DNA of 64,000 nucleotides. It comes from Aliiruegeria sabulilitoris (GTDB lineage Bacteria; Pseudomonadota; Alphaproteobacteria; Rhodobacterales; Rhodobacteraceae). The notes beneath the pieces were generated by a model. The model did not search any database. It had not been told where the DNA came from and was given only the letters and a program-made list of their open reading frames with translations. The stretch lies in contig NZ_LOAS01000007.1 of the NCBI RefSeq assembly GCF_001558155.1, positions 124,001 through 188,000 of the forward strand, in the 5' to 3' direction. Positions 1 through 9,900 of this stretch are shown in pieces (the first letter of the stretch is position 1; every line of letters begins with the position of its first letter). A program made the position numbers and the translations under genes.

Positions 1-1033
1 TGTCCGGGCCCAGAATGGCGAGGCGGCGTCCGTGCTGCGGGTAGCCGGAGCTGCCGTCGGGGGCGGGGCGGTTCGGGCTGCCGGAGAGGTAGGTCGAGCA
101 TTCCGACATGCCGAGCGCTTCGTGGACCGCCCGGCCTGTCGCTTCTTCCCAGGCCTTCCGGAGGCGCGGGGGCAGTTTCTCGCCAGCCGAGAGGCCGTGG
201 CGCAGTTTGGGCAGCGAGAGCGTGTCGGCCTCCCGCAGCATCTGGCGATAGACGCCAGGGGCGGCAGCAAAGAGGGTCGCGTCATGGCGGCGCATCAGCA
301 GGGGCAACTGCTGTGGTGTCGTGCCGGCGGCCGGGATCAACGCTGTCGCGCCGATCGCCCAGGGGTCCAGCAGGCCGGTCCCGAGCGTATAGGTCCAGTT
401 GAAGGCGCCGGCATGGAGGATACGGTCATCGGGGCGCAGATCGTACCAGTCGCGCCACATCATCTGCCGCGCCCAGACGGCGCGATGGGCATGCACCACG
501 CCGCGCGGCTGCCCGGACGTGCCGGAGGTGTAGATGATATAGGCGGGACGGTTCGGATCGCCCAGAGCCGGTGCGCAGGGCGGCGTGGTTTCCATCTCCC
601 GCAAGGCCAGCGTGGGAATGACCGGGCAGGCGCAGGGATCGGGCAAAGAGATGTCGGGGGCGGCGACAATGGCCGCCGGGCGGGTTTCCGCGGCAATTCG
701 GCTGATCTCTGGCACGGTCAGCGCGGCTGATGCGGGAATGGGAACGATCCCGGCCCAGATGGCGCCGAGAAAGGCCAGTGGGAACTCTACCTCGTTGCCC
801 AGCCGCATCAGCAGCCTGTCGCCCGGGGTCAGCCCGAAGGCCAGAAGCCCGGCGCCGATCCCTTCGATGGCCTGTGCCAGCGCGCCATAGCGCCAGCGGG
901 CGGCCCGGCTGGCCGAGAGAATGGCAAGGGCCGTCTTGTCGGGCTGAGTCTCGGCATGCACGAGCACATGCGCGGCCATGTTGAAGGCAGCGGGCGGCGG
1001 GGGCGGTGCGGTATCGTCGTGGATCGAAAGCAT
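1..1033 (-). CDS. Acyl-CoA synthetase (AMP-binding family), partial
   Basis: This is the N-terminal 344 residues of an ANL-superfamily adenylate-forming ligase, which activates a carboxylic acid with ATP and loads it on CoA. The frame is open from an ATG at 1033 to the window edge, so the C-terminal part is missing. The P-loop motif YTSGTSGQPRG lies at residues 168-178, and a GMSECSTY segment further on matches the A5 motif around the catalytic Glu. The flanking wording (fatty-acid or benzoate-type CoA ligase) resembles the benzoate/acetate ligase branch, but the substrate cannot be read from sequence. A XRE-cupin regulator starts 133 nt away on the other strand and is the likely local regulator. 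An overlapping ATG at 1037 is in another frame and is not used. Confidence 0.88.
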   Translation of the reverse strand, partial: MLSIHDDTAPPPPPAAFNMAAHVLVHAETQPDKTALAILSASRAARWRYGALAQAIEGIGAGLLAFGLTPGDRLLMRLGNEVEFPLAFLGAIWAGIVPIPASAALTVPEISRIAAETRPAAIVAAPDISLPDPCACPVIPTLALREMETTPPCAPALGDPNRPAYIIYTSGTSGQPRGVVHAHRAVWARQMMWRDWYDLRPDDRILHAGAFNWTYTLGTGLLDPWAIGATALIPAAGTTPQQLPLLMRRHDATLFAAAPGVYRQMLREADTLSLPKLRHGLSAGEKLPPRLRKAWEEATGRAVHEALGMSECSTYLSGSPNRPAPDGSSGYPQHGRRLAILGPD

Positions 1034-1166
1034 GCATCCGACCTACGAAAGCGCGCGGCGTGGGGCAAGCGTTGGGACAATCATGGAGCCCGGCTCTGAC
1101 CGGGCGCGGGCGCGCCGCATCGATGGGGCCATTGCGAAGGGTGCCGGCTCTGCATAGAAACGCTCC

Positions 1167-1805
1167 ATGTCAGATGCCACCAGCCCGCAAAACGACCCGA
1201 AATCCCTGATCCGCATCGCCCGCGAGTCGGGGGAGACCATGGAGGGCGAACCGCTGGATCTTGGTGTGCGGGTGCGCGATCTGCGCAAGGCGCGCGGCTG
1301 GACGTTGGAACAGGCGGCCGGGCAGGCGGGGCTTGCCCGTTCGACGCTCTCCAAGATCGAGAATGGCCAGATGTCGCCGACCTACGAGGCGCTCAAGAAG
1401 CTGGCCGAAGGGCTGAGCATCTCGGTGCCGCAGCTTTTCACGCCGCCAGCGCGGGTCGAGGCGAACGGACGCATGGTGGTGACCAAGGCCGGCGAGGGCG
1501 CGGCCCATGCGACCACGACCTATGAGCACGAGCTTCTGGCCGAGAACCTGACCAGCAAGAAGATGCTGCCCTACCGGGCGCGGGTGCGGGCGCGGTCGAT
1601 GGAGGAATATGACGGCTGGGTGCGCCATGATGGCGAGGAATTCCTGCTGGTGCTGACGGGCGTGATCCGCCTCTACACGGAATTCTACGCGCCGGTGGAG
1701 ATGCGACGGGGCGACAGCGCCTATTACGATGCCACGATGGGGCATAACGTGGTGTCTGTCAGCCCCGAGGATGCAACCATCCTGTGGGTGACGTCGCTGA
1801 CCTGA
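1167..1805 (+). CDS. XRE-family regulator with C-terminal cupin
   Basis: A 212-residue transcription factor. Residues about 32-86 form a lambda-repressor-type helix-turn-helix (GLARSTLSKIENGQMSPTYE is the diagnostic recognition region). Residues about 125-210 form a cupin barrel that would bind a small ligand. The family regulates catabolic or detoxification genes in proteobacteria. It is divergent from the acyl-CoA synthetase, which suggests control of that gene and of itself. The start is uncertain: the ATG at 1167 has no visible ribosome binding site, while an internal ATG at 1239 follows a good GGGGGAG and would give 188 residues that still contain both domains. The stop codon abuts the stop of the next, convergent gene. 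Confidence 0.9.
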   Translation: MSDATSPQNDPKSLIRIARESGETMEGEPLDLGVRVRDLRKARGWTLEQAAGQAGLARSTLSKIENGQMSPTYEALKKLAEGLSISVPQLFTPPARVEANGRMVVTKAGEGAAHATTTYEHELLAENLTSKKMLPYRARVRARSMEEYDGWVRHDGEEFLLVLTGVIRLYTEFYAPVEMRRGDSAYYDATMGHNVVSVSPEDATILWVTSLT

Positions 1806-2036
1806 TCACTCGGCGGCCAGAAGGTCGGCGGGCCGACCGGCGCAGGGCAGAAGCCGCATCTCGATGGCCTCGAAGCCTTCGGCCAGTGTCAGCTCATGCG
1901 TGTCGGCGATATACTCCGCCAGCAGGTCGCGATTGCCGCGAAAGCGGACCAGCGCCTCCGGATCTGCATGCGGGAAACAGGCAACAAGGCATTCGATCTG
2001 GCAATGCCAGTTCTGCAGTAAATCCCCCCAGGTCAT
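1806..2036 (-). CDS. Small acidic protein of unknown function
   Basis: A 76-residue protein beginning MTWGDLLQNWHCQIECLVA. I do not recognise a family. The start at 2036 is chosen because GAGGAGG lies just upstream at 2041-2050; a longer reading to 2123 has no such support. The protein has no signal peptide or membrane segment and ends in a hydrophobic, acidic tail. It converges with the XRE regulator, and their stop codons are contiguous. The composition and strong ribosome binding site favour a real gene, but nothing indicates its role. Confidence 0.6.
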   Translation of the reverse strand: MTWGDLLQNWHCQIECLVACFPHADPEALVRFRGNRDLLAEYIADTHELTLAEGFEAIEMRLLPCAGRPADLLAAE

Positions 2037-2321
2037 CACGCTCCTCCTCGTGTGGCGTAGGTTGTTCGAGATAGAATAGTCAAAAATGCTGCACTGCGGA
2101 AAAATTCTTCGCCCGATCGTCATGAAAATGGATCAAACCATTGTTGTTACAGGATTGTTTCAGTTCTGTTGTGCGATGGCAAATGCAGCGAATTCAGTAG
2201 GTTAGCGCTCTCATCTGGCGATTCGGTAAAACGAATCAACCAATCGGCGAGGTGTGATCGCGCGCGTCGCTCCCGAGGGGCGGGGCAGCGGAGTTGCCGC
2301 AGTGCGGCGTTCGGGCGGCTT
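2037..2321. other. Intergenic, relatively AT-rich, no gene seen
   Basis: This stretch separates the small protein gene from the end of the tetR gene, both on the minus strand. The part from about 2075 to 2230 is clearly richer in A and T than its surroundings and should hold the promoter of the small gene. I see no RNA gene, tandem repeat or convincing terminator. Confidence 0.5.
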
Positions 2322-2939
2322 TCACGCGTCCGGCGGCAGAAGACCAAGCCCGCGCAGGTAGATCCCGATCCCGGTTTCGAGCAGATCTTCGGCCGGGAAG
2401 GGGGTGCGCCCGCCGGGGGTGCCACGGGCATATAGCTCGACCACGCCGTGGGACATGGCCCAGATATGGGCCGAGACCATCTGCGAGGGAGGGCGCTTTT
2501 CGGGCGGGATATGCTCCGAGAGCTCCGCCGCGGCCCTTTCGAGCACATCCTTGGCCCGCGCGGCGGCGGCGGCCAGCTCGGATGTCCGGTTCACCGACAG
2601 GCCGCTTTCGAACATCGCCTGGTAATGGCCCGGATTCTTGCGGGCAAAGGCGAGATAGGCGCGGCAGGTGGACTCGAAGCTGGCCAGCGCCGAGGGCTGG
2701 CCCTTCTCGTAGGCGTATTCCATGAGATCGGCGAAAATCTCGAAGCCCTGCCGGGCGATCTCCGCAATCAGGTCCTCGCGGCCCTGAAAATGGCGGTAGA
2801 CGGCCGCGGGTGTCACACCCGCCGCCTTGGCCGCTTCAGACAGCGTAAAACCCTGCGGGCCCTTGGCCTCGATAAGGCCCAATGCCGCATCGACCAGTGC
2901 CTGTTTCAGGTTCCCGTGGTGGTAGCCACGTTTAGGCAT
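2322..2939 (-). CDS. TetR/AcrR-family regulator
   Basis: A 205-residue one-component repressor. The N-terminus YHHGNLKQALVDAAL followed by the helix-turn-helix around AAGVTPAAVYRHFQGREDL (residues about 36-55) is typical of the YHHGNL subgroup of TetR proteins, which carry a C-terminal WHG-type ligand-binding domain. The ATG lies inside the end of ppk2: ATGCCTAA shares 8 nt with the last codons and stop of that gene, so the two are probably co-transcribed and translationally coupled. The ligand is unknown. Control of its own operon, including ppk2, is plausible. Confidence 0.9.
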   Translation of the reverse strand: MPKRGYHHGNLKQALVDAALGLIEAKGPQGFTLSEAAKAAGVTPAAVYRHFQGREDLIAEIARQGFEIFADLMEYAYEKGQPSALASFESTCRAYLAFARKNPGHYQAMFESGLSVNRTSELAAAAARAKDVLERAAAELSEHIPPEKRPPSQMVSAHIWAMSHGVVELYARGTPGGRTPFPAEDLLETGIGIYLRGLGLLPPDA

Positions 2940-3804
2940 GGATCAGGGCAGGACCCCCGCAGATCTTGGGATCGACCTCGCCAACCACCTTGTCTTTCTT
3001 GCCGTCATACTCGATCTGGCTGAGAACGAGGCGGATGCAGGCGATACGCGCGCGCCGTTTGTCATCGGCGCGGATCACCGACCAGGGGGCGTAGATCTCA
3101 TGGGTAAGGTGAAGGGTCTCGGAAATCGCGTCCGAATACTCTTCCCAGTAGCTCAGGCCCTCCACGTCGATCTTGGAAAGCTTCCACTGCTTGAGCGGGT
3201 CATGCTCGCGCGAAAGCATCCGGTTGAGCTGTTCGGCCTGGGAGATGTTCAGCCAGATCTTGAACAGGCGAATGCCGTCCTCGGTTATCAGCTTCTCGAA
3301 ATCGGGGAGTTGTTTGAAAAAGGCCTGGCGCTGTTCGTCGGTGCAGAAGCCGAAGACCTTCTCGACCACACCCCGGTTGTACCAGGAACGGTCGAAGAGG
3401 CAGATCTCGCCCTTGGCCGGCATGTGTTCGATATAGCGTTGGAAGTACCACTGGCTGGCTTCGCGGTTCGAGGGAGTCGAAAGCGCCACCACCCGCGTCG
3501 CCCGCGGGTTCATATGCTCGGAGAAGCGTTTGATCGCGCCGCCCTTGCCGGCAGTGTCGCGGCCTTCGAAAACCACCGCGATCCGCTCGCCCTTGTTCTG
3601 CGCCCAGGCCTGCAACTTGACGAGTTCGATCTGAAGCTTGTGCAGCGTCTCCTCATACTCGTCCTTCGACAACCGCTCCTTGTAGGGATAGGTCAGGTTC
3701 AGGATCGGCTTGCCGCCCCCATCCTTGATCGCTTCGCGAACGTGTTCGGGAGCTTTCTTTCTGTAGAACGTGCTGATGGCACCATCGAACGGCAAATGTG
3801 ACAT
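2932..3804 (-). CDS. ppk2: Polyphosphate kinase 2 (PPK2 family)
   Basis: A 290-residue kinase that moves phosphate between polyphosphate and nucleotides. Walker A is GRDTAGKGG at residues 81-89, and the Walker B/lid region EICLFDRSWYNRG is at about 133-145. The length and single kinase domain fit the one-domain PPK2 class, which can phosphorylate GDP/ADP (class I) or AMP; the class is not assigned here. Eight bases of its 3' end overlap the tetR start, so a stress or ligand signal sensed by that regulator may link to phosphate or nucleotide energy balance. The start at 3804 follows AGGGAATAAC. Confidence 0.93.
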   Translation of the reverse strand: MSHLPFDGAISTFYRKKAPEHVREAIKDGGGKPILNLTYPYKERLSKDEYEETLHKLQIELVKLQAWAQNKGERIAVVFEGRDTAGKGGAIKRFSEHMNPRATRVVALSTPSNREASQWYFQRYIEHMPAKGEICLFDRSWYNRGVVEKVFGFCTDEQRQAFFKQLPDFEKLITEDGIRLFKIWLNISQAEQLNRMLSREHDPLKQWKLSKIDVEGLSYWEEYSDAISETLHLTHEIYAPWSVIRADDKRRARIACIRLVLSQIEYDGKKDKVVGEVDPKICGGPALIHA

Positions 3805-3848
3805 GTTATTCCCTCTTCGTCGGGACTTAGTATGTCCGTCTCGCAGGA

Positions 3849-4721
3849 TCAGTGCAATCCGGCCCGTGCTACCGCGCGTATAATCGCCGCAACCACTGGC
3901 TCGGGGCAGACATGGTGCGGCATATGCCCAATGCCGGCAAGCTCGGTCAGCCGCGCGTCGGGCAGGCGGCGGGCCATCTGCCGGGCGTGGACCATGACCG
4001 ACCCCACGGCGTCATGCGTGCCATGCACCATTTCCACCGGCAGGTGAAGCGACGGGTAGCGTTTTGCCATTTCCGCCACCTGCGGCGCCAGTTTTGCGAT
4101 CTGGCGCGAATTGGCGCGAAAGCTAGGACGGCGCCGCTCGGGCGGCAATAAGAGGAAATCGCCGTAGCCCGCGGGCACGGGTTGCGGGGCAAAGATGGTC
4201 TCCAGCGTGGAATGGGTAAATGCGCGCGAGGTCACGACCGATATCAGCGGTACCAGTTCTGCACCATCGGGCTCGCGCGAGGCGAGACGGCGAAAGGCCT
4301 CCATCGTCTCGGGCCAGGGCATGGTGATGCCGGCGACGGTCACGACGGCGCCGACACGGGCCGGGCGGTCGAGTGCCCAAGCCATGGCCACGCCCCCGCC
4401 AAAGGAATGGCCAACGATCACCGCACGCTCGATGCCGAGCGCTTCCGCTGCCGCGTCCAGCTGTACGGCCTGTTCGGACATGCTCTCGCCCTGCGGGTGC
4501 AACGGGTCCGAAAAGCCCATCCCGGGCCGGTCGAAGGCGATCACCCGGAAATGCTGGCTGAGCTTCTGGGCAAACCCGAAGGTGAAGTCCCGCGCATTCA
4601 CCGAGGCACCGTGAACCAGGATGACATCCGGCCCCGAGCCCATGATGTGGGCATGGACGCGCCTGCCTCCGGCTTCGATGAATTTTCCTGTCATCGCGGG
4701 GGCTTGCGCATTGAAGTTCAT
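3849..4721 (-). CDS. Alpha/beta hydrolase
   Basis: A 290-residue alpha/beta-hydrolase-fold protein. The oxyanion-hole HGAS is at residues 37-40, the nucleophile elbow GHSFGGG at 104-110 (Ser106), and the catalytic His is probably in GIGHMPHH near the C-terminus. An upstream in-frame extension to 4820 would run into metA, so the ATG at 4721, 10 nt after the metA stop, is preferred. The arrangement indicates an operon with metA, but a role in methionine synthesis is not evident. The substrate could be an ester, lactone or haloalkane. Confidence 0.88.
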   Translation of the reverse strand: MNFNAQAPAMTGKFIEAGGRRVHAHIMGSGPDVILVHGASVNARDFTFGFAQKLSQHFRVIAFDRPGMGFSDPLHPQGESMSEQAVQLDAAAEALGIERAVIVGHSFGGGVAMAWALDRPARVGAVVTVAGITMPWPETMEAFRRLASREPDGAELVPLISVVTSRAFTHSTLETIFAPQPVPAGYGDFLLLPPERRRPSFRANSRQIAKLAPQVAEMAKRYPSLHLPVEMVHGTHDAVGSVMVHARQMARRLPDARLTELAGIGHMPHHVCPEPVVAAIIRAVARAGLH

Positions 4722-4731
4722 CCGGGCTGTC

Positions 4732-5658
4732 TCACCAATGTCCGGTGCCGATCGCATCGAGGTCGAACGGCGTTGTCTGGTAGATCTCGTTGACCCAGTT
4801 GCCATAAAGCAAATGCGCATGGCTGCGCCAACGGTTGGTCGGCATGTTCTCGGGATCGTCGTCGGGATAGTAATTCACCGGGACGTTGATCGGCGTTCCG
4901 GCCTCCACGTCGCGGTCATATTCTTCCTTCAGCGTGCCGCTGTCATATTCGAAATGGTTGAACATGTAGAGTGCACGATGGGGCGGGTCCTCGACCAGCG
5001 CCGGGCCGGCCTCGTCCGATCCGATCAGCGGGATGAGGTCCGGGACGGCCTCGACCTCGTCCTGGCGCACTTCCGTCCAGCGGCTGACCGGCATCAGCAG
5101 GTCGTCGGAGAACCCGCGCAGATAGGGCGAGGCAGGGGCAAGGTTCTGATGCCGGAAACAGCCGAAGGCCTTCTGCGGCAGCATATACTTCTTTACCCCG
5201 TGAAAATGGTTGATCATCGCCATGCCGCCCCAGCAGACGCCGAAGGTGGAATGCACGTTGGTCTGGGTCCAGTCGAAGATCTGGGTCAACTCGTCCCAAT
5301 AGGTCACCGCTTCGAAGGGCAGTTGCTCCACCGGCGCGCCGGTGATGATCAGCCCGTCGAACTTCTCATCCGTGACCTCCGTCCAGGGGCGATAGAACTC
5401 TTCCATGTGGGCGGCGGCGGTGTTCTTGGCCTCGTGGCTCGAAATCCGGATTAGGCTGAGGTCTATCTGCAGCGGCGTCGCCCCGATGAGCCGGGCAAAT
5501 TGCGTCTCCGTCTGGATCTTCTTCGGCATCAGGTTCAGCAACGCGATGCGCAGCGGGCGGATATCCTGCCGGTCCGCGCGCCCCTGGCCCATGACCATGA
5601 CACCCTCGGTCTGAAGGATGTCGAAGGCAGGCAGGTTCGAGGGCATCTTGATCGGCAT
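4732..5658 (-). CDS. metA: Homoserine O-acyltransferase, predicted acetyl-CoA type
   Basis: A 308-residue MetA that acylates homoserine as the first committed step of methionine synthesis. The catalytic triad reads Cys142 (GVCWGG), His235 and Glu237 (NHFEYD). The residue that sets acyl-donor choice, position 111, is Glu (GAPVEQLPF). Work on MetA enzymes shows that Gly111 gives succinyl-CoA use and Glu111 gives acetyl-CoA use, so this enzyme is predicted to be an O-acetyltransferase despite the MetA fold. The start [10 protein letters not shown] at 5658 matches the family N-terminus; longer readings to 5787 are rejected. A short hairpin holds the ribosome binding site (see 5665-5680). Confidence 0.95.
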   Translation of the reverse strand: MPIKMPSNLPAFDILQTEGVMVMGQGRADRQDIRPLRIALLNLMPKKIQTETQFARLIGATPLQIDLSLIRISSHEAKNTAAAHMEEFYRPWTEVTDEKFDGLIITGAPVEQLPFEAVTYWDELTQIFDWTQTNVHSTFGVCWGGMAMINHFHGVKKYMLPQKAFGCFRHQNLAPASPYLRGFSDDLLMPVSRWTEVRQDEVEAVPDLIPLIGSDEAGPALVEDPPHRALYMFNHFEYDSGTLKEEYDRDVEAGTPINVPVNYYPDDDPENMPTNRWRSHAHLLYGNWVNEIYQTTPFDLDAIGTGHW

Positions 5659-5664
5659 CGAAAA

Positions 5665-5680
5665 TCTCCGCAATTGGAGA
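5665..5680 (-). promoter_or_regulatory. Hairpin covering metA ribosome binding site
   Basis: On the minus strand a TCTCC-AATTGC-GGAGA stem-loop contains the GGAGA that serves as the metA Shine-Dalgarno sequence, 7 nt from the ATG. It could limit translation. I looked for the SAM-II core (GCTAAAAAGG and its helices), which is common in front of alphaproteobacterial metA, and did not find it. A five-pair stem may be chance. Confidence 0.3.
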
Positions 5681-5811
5681 GTTTCAGATAGGACTTTTGC
5701 CCCGCGATCACAAGCGCCCAGACTGCGGCGCCCCATGGCGTCCAGCCTGCCGGGCGCCGGCAGGCTCATTGGCACAGGAAACGTCACGGGGGTCCGGGGG
5801 CGGTGCCGTTC

Positions 5812-6687
5812 TTACACGCGGTCGATTGCCCGCCCGATCAGCGCCTCGAATGCCTGCGGGCTGTTGGCCTCGGAGACTTCCTCTGCGGTGACGGTCACGC
5901 CCCAGTTCCGGGCCATTGCCGCATAGGCGGGCTGGCGGCTGGCCATGGCGCGGCGGTAGGCGAAGCGGACGAAGGCGTTCGGGTCAACCTCGTCTTCCTT
6001 CACGTTGTTTTCGCGCAGGAATTCTTCCCAATTGGCATCCGTGAACGCGGCGCGATAGCACATCGGCTTCGGCGCTTTCTCGAAGCGGCGGACCAACTCG
6101 TCGCTATGCGCCTCGCTGCCCTTGATCCAGACGAGCAACATCGATCCGGCAAGGCTTCGCAGGATCTCGTCCTGAGAATCGTCCGGATCGACAACCTCGC
6201 AGATCGAGCCGCCGGAATCGCAGACGAAATGCGGGTAGCCATAAAGTTCCTCGGCCCGCGCGATGAAGCGCGGCGCATCCAGCAAGGCGGCGCGCTCGGC
6301 GTCGTGATGCTGCTCCTGCCGCTTGCGGTACTCGTCGATGCTCAGGCCACCCTTGGCCGGATCGCCGGGCTTGCCGAGATAGGTGGAGAGCGGCTTGAGA
6401 TTGTTGAAGGTGATGTTGGAGGCGATATAAATCGAATCCGACATCAACAGGTCCCGCAGATGCGGCACCTTCATCGCCTCGCGCTTGAATTCGTCGGAGA
6501 TCAGCTCGCCCATGTAGCGGGTGCCGATCCGGTAATCGACGGAATAGTGGAACCATTCCCCCTGGGCGCGCAGCATGTCGGACACATAGGTCTTCCCAAG
6601 ACCGGACATGCCGAAAAGCAGGATGCGTTTCTGGCGGGCAGCGGCCCAGTCGGCGGAGCTCTGGTAGAGGCGAGGCAGGAATGTCAT
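5812..6687 (-). CDS. P-loop ATPase of unknown role
   Basis: A 291-residue protein with a Walker A motif GMSGLGKT at about residues 26-33, close to the N-terminus, as in adenylate- or shikimate-kinase-like P-loop proteins. The rest is unlike any enzyme I can name; it is rich in charged helices and ends in an acidic, soluble C-terminus. The ATG at 6687 is preferred to a longer reading to 6813 because the extra N-terminal stretch is not protein-like. It stands alone between the metA operon and the efflux operon on the same strand. A kinase or nucleotide-dependent regulator is possible. Confidence 0.75.
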   Translation of the reverse strand: MTFLPRLYQSSADWAAARQKRILLFGMSGLGKTYVSDMLRAQGEWFHYSVDYRIGTRYMGELISDEFKREAMKVPHLRDLLMSDSIYIASNITFNNLKPLSTYLGKPGDPAKGGLSIDEYRKRQEQHHDAERAALLDAPRFIARAEELYGYPHFVCDSGGSICEVVDPDDSQDEILRSLAGSMLLVWIKGSEAHSDELVRRFEKAPKPMCYRAAFTDANWEEFLRENNVKEDEVDPNAFVRFAYRRAMASRQPAYAAMARNWGVTVTAEEVSEANSPQAFEALIGRAIDRV

Positions 6688-6852
6688 GCGGTCTAGGTAG
6701 CGTTCCGGCGAAGTGGATGCCAGCGGGGATTTGCTTCCCGGATGACAAGCCCGCCGCAGCAACAGTCTGGCCCAAACCCGACGGTCGATGACACGGGACT
6801 GGGATCCCGGCAAGCGACCGGCAAGATCTGGTGGTGGCGCTGGATTGAAGGC

Positions 6853-6923
6853 GGCTGGGGGCGTTGTCCCCCGCGCTCATGCGAGCGCTCCCCCCAGGAT
6901 TTTTCGGAACAGATGATGAGAAG
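6853..6923 (+). repeat. Gene-end palindromic repeat, copy 1
   Basis: This copy contains a GGGGG-CGTTGT-CCCCC hairpin, then GCGAGCGCTCCCCCCAGGAT, then TTTTTCGGAACAGATGA. It resembles sequences at 37734-37848, 40265-40324 and 54562-54677. It sits just after the stop of the efflux permease (minus strand), a position that suggests transcription termination or 3'-end protection. Confidence 0.55.
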
Positions 6924-6936
6924 AGCGCACGTTATC

Positions 6937-9900
6937 TCAAACCGGCGTCTTGCCGGGATCTCGGTCGAATTTCGATATCCATTTCGTCACCGAGAAGATG
7001 TCGAAATAGATCGCGAGAAGTGAGGGTAGGACGAGGATCACGAGGATCATCGAGGCCAACAGGCCAGCCGCGACGGAGACGACCAACGGCACCATGACCT
7101 GTACCTGCGGGCTGCCATCGGAGATGAGCGGCAGCAAACCTATCACGGTGGTGCCGGTGGAGAGCAGGATCGGGCGGAAGCGCTCGCGCACCGCGTCGAG
7201 CGCGGCGGCGACATGGTCCTCGTCCTTCAAGTGGGTCTGGAAAAAGGTCAGGAACAGGATGGCGTTGTTGACCACGATGCCGGCCAGCGAGGCAAAGCCG
7301 ATGAAGCTCGGCATGGCGAGGTCTATGCCGAGCGCCCAATGGCCGTTGATCGTACCGATCAGGGCGAAGGGGATCGAGAGCATCACCACGATGGGCAGCG
7401 TGTAGCTGCGGAACTGGAAGGCCAGCACCAGGTAGATTCCGACAAGACCCAGCACCAGTTTGCTCAGCGTCGAGGCCTGGGATTGCGACTGGTCCTCGGT
7501 CGCGCCGCCGATGGAGATCCGGACGCCGGGATACTGGCGCATGATCTCGGGGCCGATCTCGTTGGTGACCACGGCGGAGATCTGTGCGGGCGTGGTGGTG
7601 GCGCGGTCGATCTGGCCGAGAATGCGCGCCACGGCGAGGCCGTTCTTGCGGGTGATGACGGGGAAGGAGCTTGTCAGCTCGATATTGGCCACGGTCGAGA
7701 GCGCGGCGATCGACCCGGCCCCGACCGAGATCGGGAAGGACTCGAGATCGGCCATGTTGCGGATGGAATCGCCCAGCTCGACCTGAACCGTCACGCTGGA
7801 CAGCCCGGTGCGGAAACTGTCGGTCTCGGAGCCGGCGAAGGCGCTGCGCAGCTGGCTGGCCAGTGCCTGTGGCGTCAGACCGATGGAATAGCCGTATTCG
7901 TTGAGCGCGAGCTGCACCTCGTGCCGGCCGCCGTAGAAATCGGTGAAGGCTTCGGTCACGTCGTCTCGAGCGGTCAGTTCCTGCAGCAGATCGGCGGCGG
8001 CGGCTTCGAGATCGTCGAGATCGCGCCCGGACAGTTCGACATCGAGATCGTTTCCACCCGGACCCATCTCGGCCTGGGCAAAGCTGGCCTGAATGACATC
8101 GGGCAGGGGGCCAGCTTCCAGCCGCCATTGCAGCAACATGTCGTCGGCCTTTACATTGCGCCTGGCACTGGCCAGCAGGTCCACCGTGATCGTCGCGGTA
8201 TTGGAGCCATTATCGTTCACGTTGGAATTGGTGGCATATTGCACAAGGACACGTTCGACTAACGGCTCCCCGCCTTGCGTAAACGGCGTCAGCTTTTCAT
8301 GCACGCGCTCCAGCGCGGCCAGAATCTGCTCGACCCGCTCCACCGTACGCTCGCGTTCAATGCCTGTGGTGAGCGAGATTTTCGCCTGCACCGTGTCGCC
8401 CTCGATGGTCGGGAATCCCACCACCTTGACCTGGCCCGAGGCGATCAGGCCGATGGAGAGCATCAGGCAGGCGATGACCCCGCCAACCGTCAGGTAGCGC
8501 ACCTTGACGAAAAAACCGGCGATGGGCAGCACCACGGCTTCCTTGAAGCGGTCGAGCACGCGGGCGGCGGGGCGGTGTTCATGCTCCGACGGGTCGTCGG
8601 AGCCCGAATGGCTCAGGTGATGCGGCAGGATCAGGAACCCCTCGATCAACGACAGCCCGAGCGTCAGCAGCAGCACCATCGGGATATAGGCGAGGATCTG
8701 GCCCATCGTGCCGGAGACGAACATCAGCGGGCCGAAGACGCAAGCCGTGGTCAGGAAGGAGGAGGTGACGCCAGGAACCACCTCCAGCGTACCGCGGCTG
8801 GCGGCCTCCAGCTTTCCCGACTTCTTGCGCCAGCGCTCGATATTCTCGGCGATGACGATGGAATCGTCCATGATCAGGCCCACGGCCATCAACAGCGCCA
8901 CCAGCGTGATCATGTTGATGGTGATGCCGAAGGTGTCCATCAGGAAAAAGGTTCCGAGGAAGGAGACCGGCAGCGCGGCCGAGATCCAGAGTGCTTCGCG
9001 CAGGGTGAAGAAGAGCCACATTGTGGCAAAGACGAGCACCAGGCCAATGCCGATATTCTTCAGGATCAGCGTCAGGCGTTCCTTGACCAGATCGGTCATG
9101 TTGAAGGTGACGGTAATCTTGAACGGGTCCGGCCAGGCCGCGTTCTCTTCGTCGATAATGGCCTGTACCTGGTTGTAAATGCGAATGGAATCGCCTTCCT
9201 TGCCCTTGAAGGCAAGGATGATCGCGGCCTGTTCGCCATTGATGAAACTTTGCGTGTTCACATCCGCATCGACGATATGGACCTCGCCCAAATCCTTCAG
9301 GCGCACCATGCCGCCGGTCGCATTCTGCAGCACGATCAGGTCTTCCAACTCGGCAATGGAGCGGCGCGCATCGGCGTAGCGCAGGGTGACGGAGGCGCCG
9401 TCGGTTTCCACGTCGCCCAGCGGCTGGCGCAGGGAGCGCGCGCCGATCGCATCGACGATATCGCGGCTGGAAATGCCGTAGCGGCGCAGCGCGTCGGTGT
9501 CGAAGGTCACGCGCAGTTCGCGGTCGGTAATGCCGGTGACATTGGCCTCGGTCACACCGTCCAGCGCCAGCATCCGGTCGGCCAGCGTATCGGCATATTC
9601 GATCAGCCCGCGTTTGCCGTGGATGCCCGAGACGGCGATCATCGCGATCAGCTCATTGCGCCCGCCAAGCTTGACCGCGGGCGTTTCGGCGTCGCTCGGC
9701 AGGTCGTTGATGCCGGAAACGGCCGAGAAGATATCGTTGTAGAACTGGGTCAGGTCGCCGCCTTCCACCAGCTCGGCCGTGGCCGAGGCCATGCCGTCGA
9801 CCGAGAGGCATTCCAGATCCGCCAGACCGCTCGTGCCGGTCAGCGCGTCCTCGATGGGCGCGCAGATCTCTTCATCCACGTCGAGCGCCGAGGCGCCCGG

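Noticed and set aside
5659-5811. SAM-II riboswitch in metA leader
   Set aside because: I searched for the conserved GCTAAAAAGG core on the minus strand and found none.
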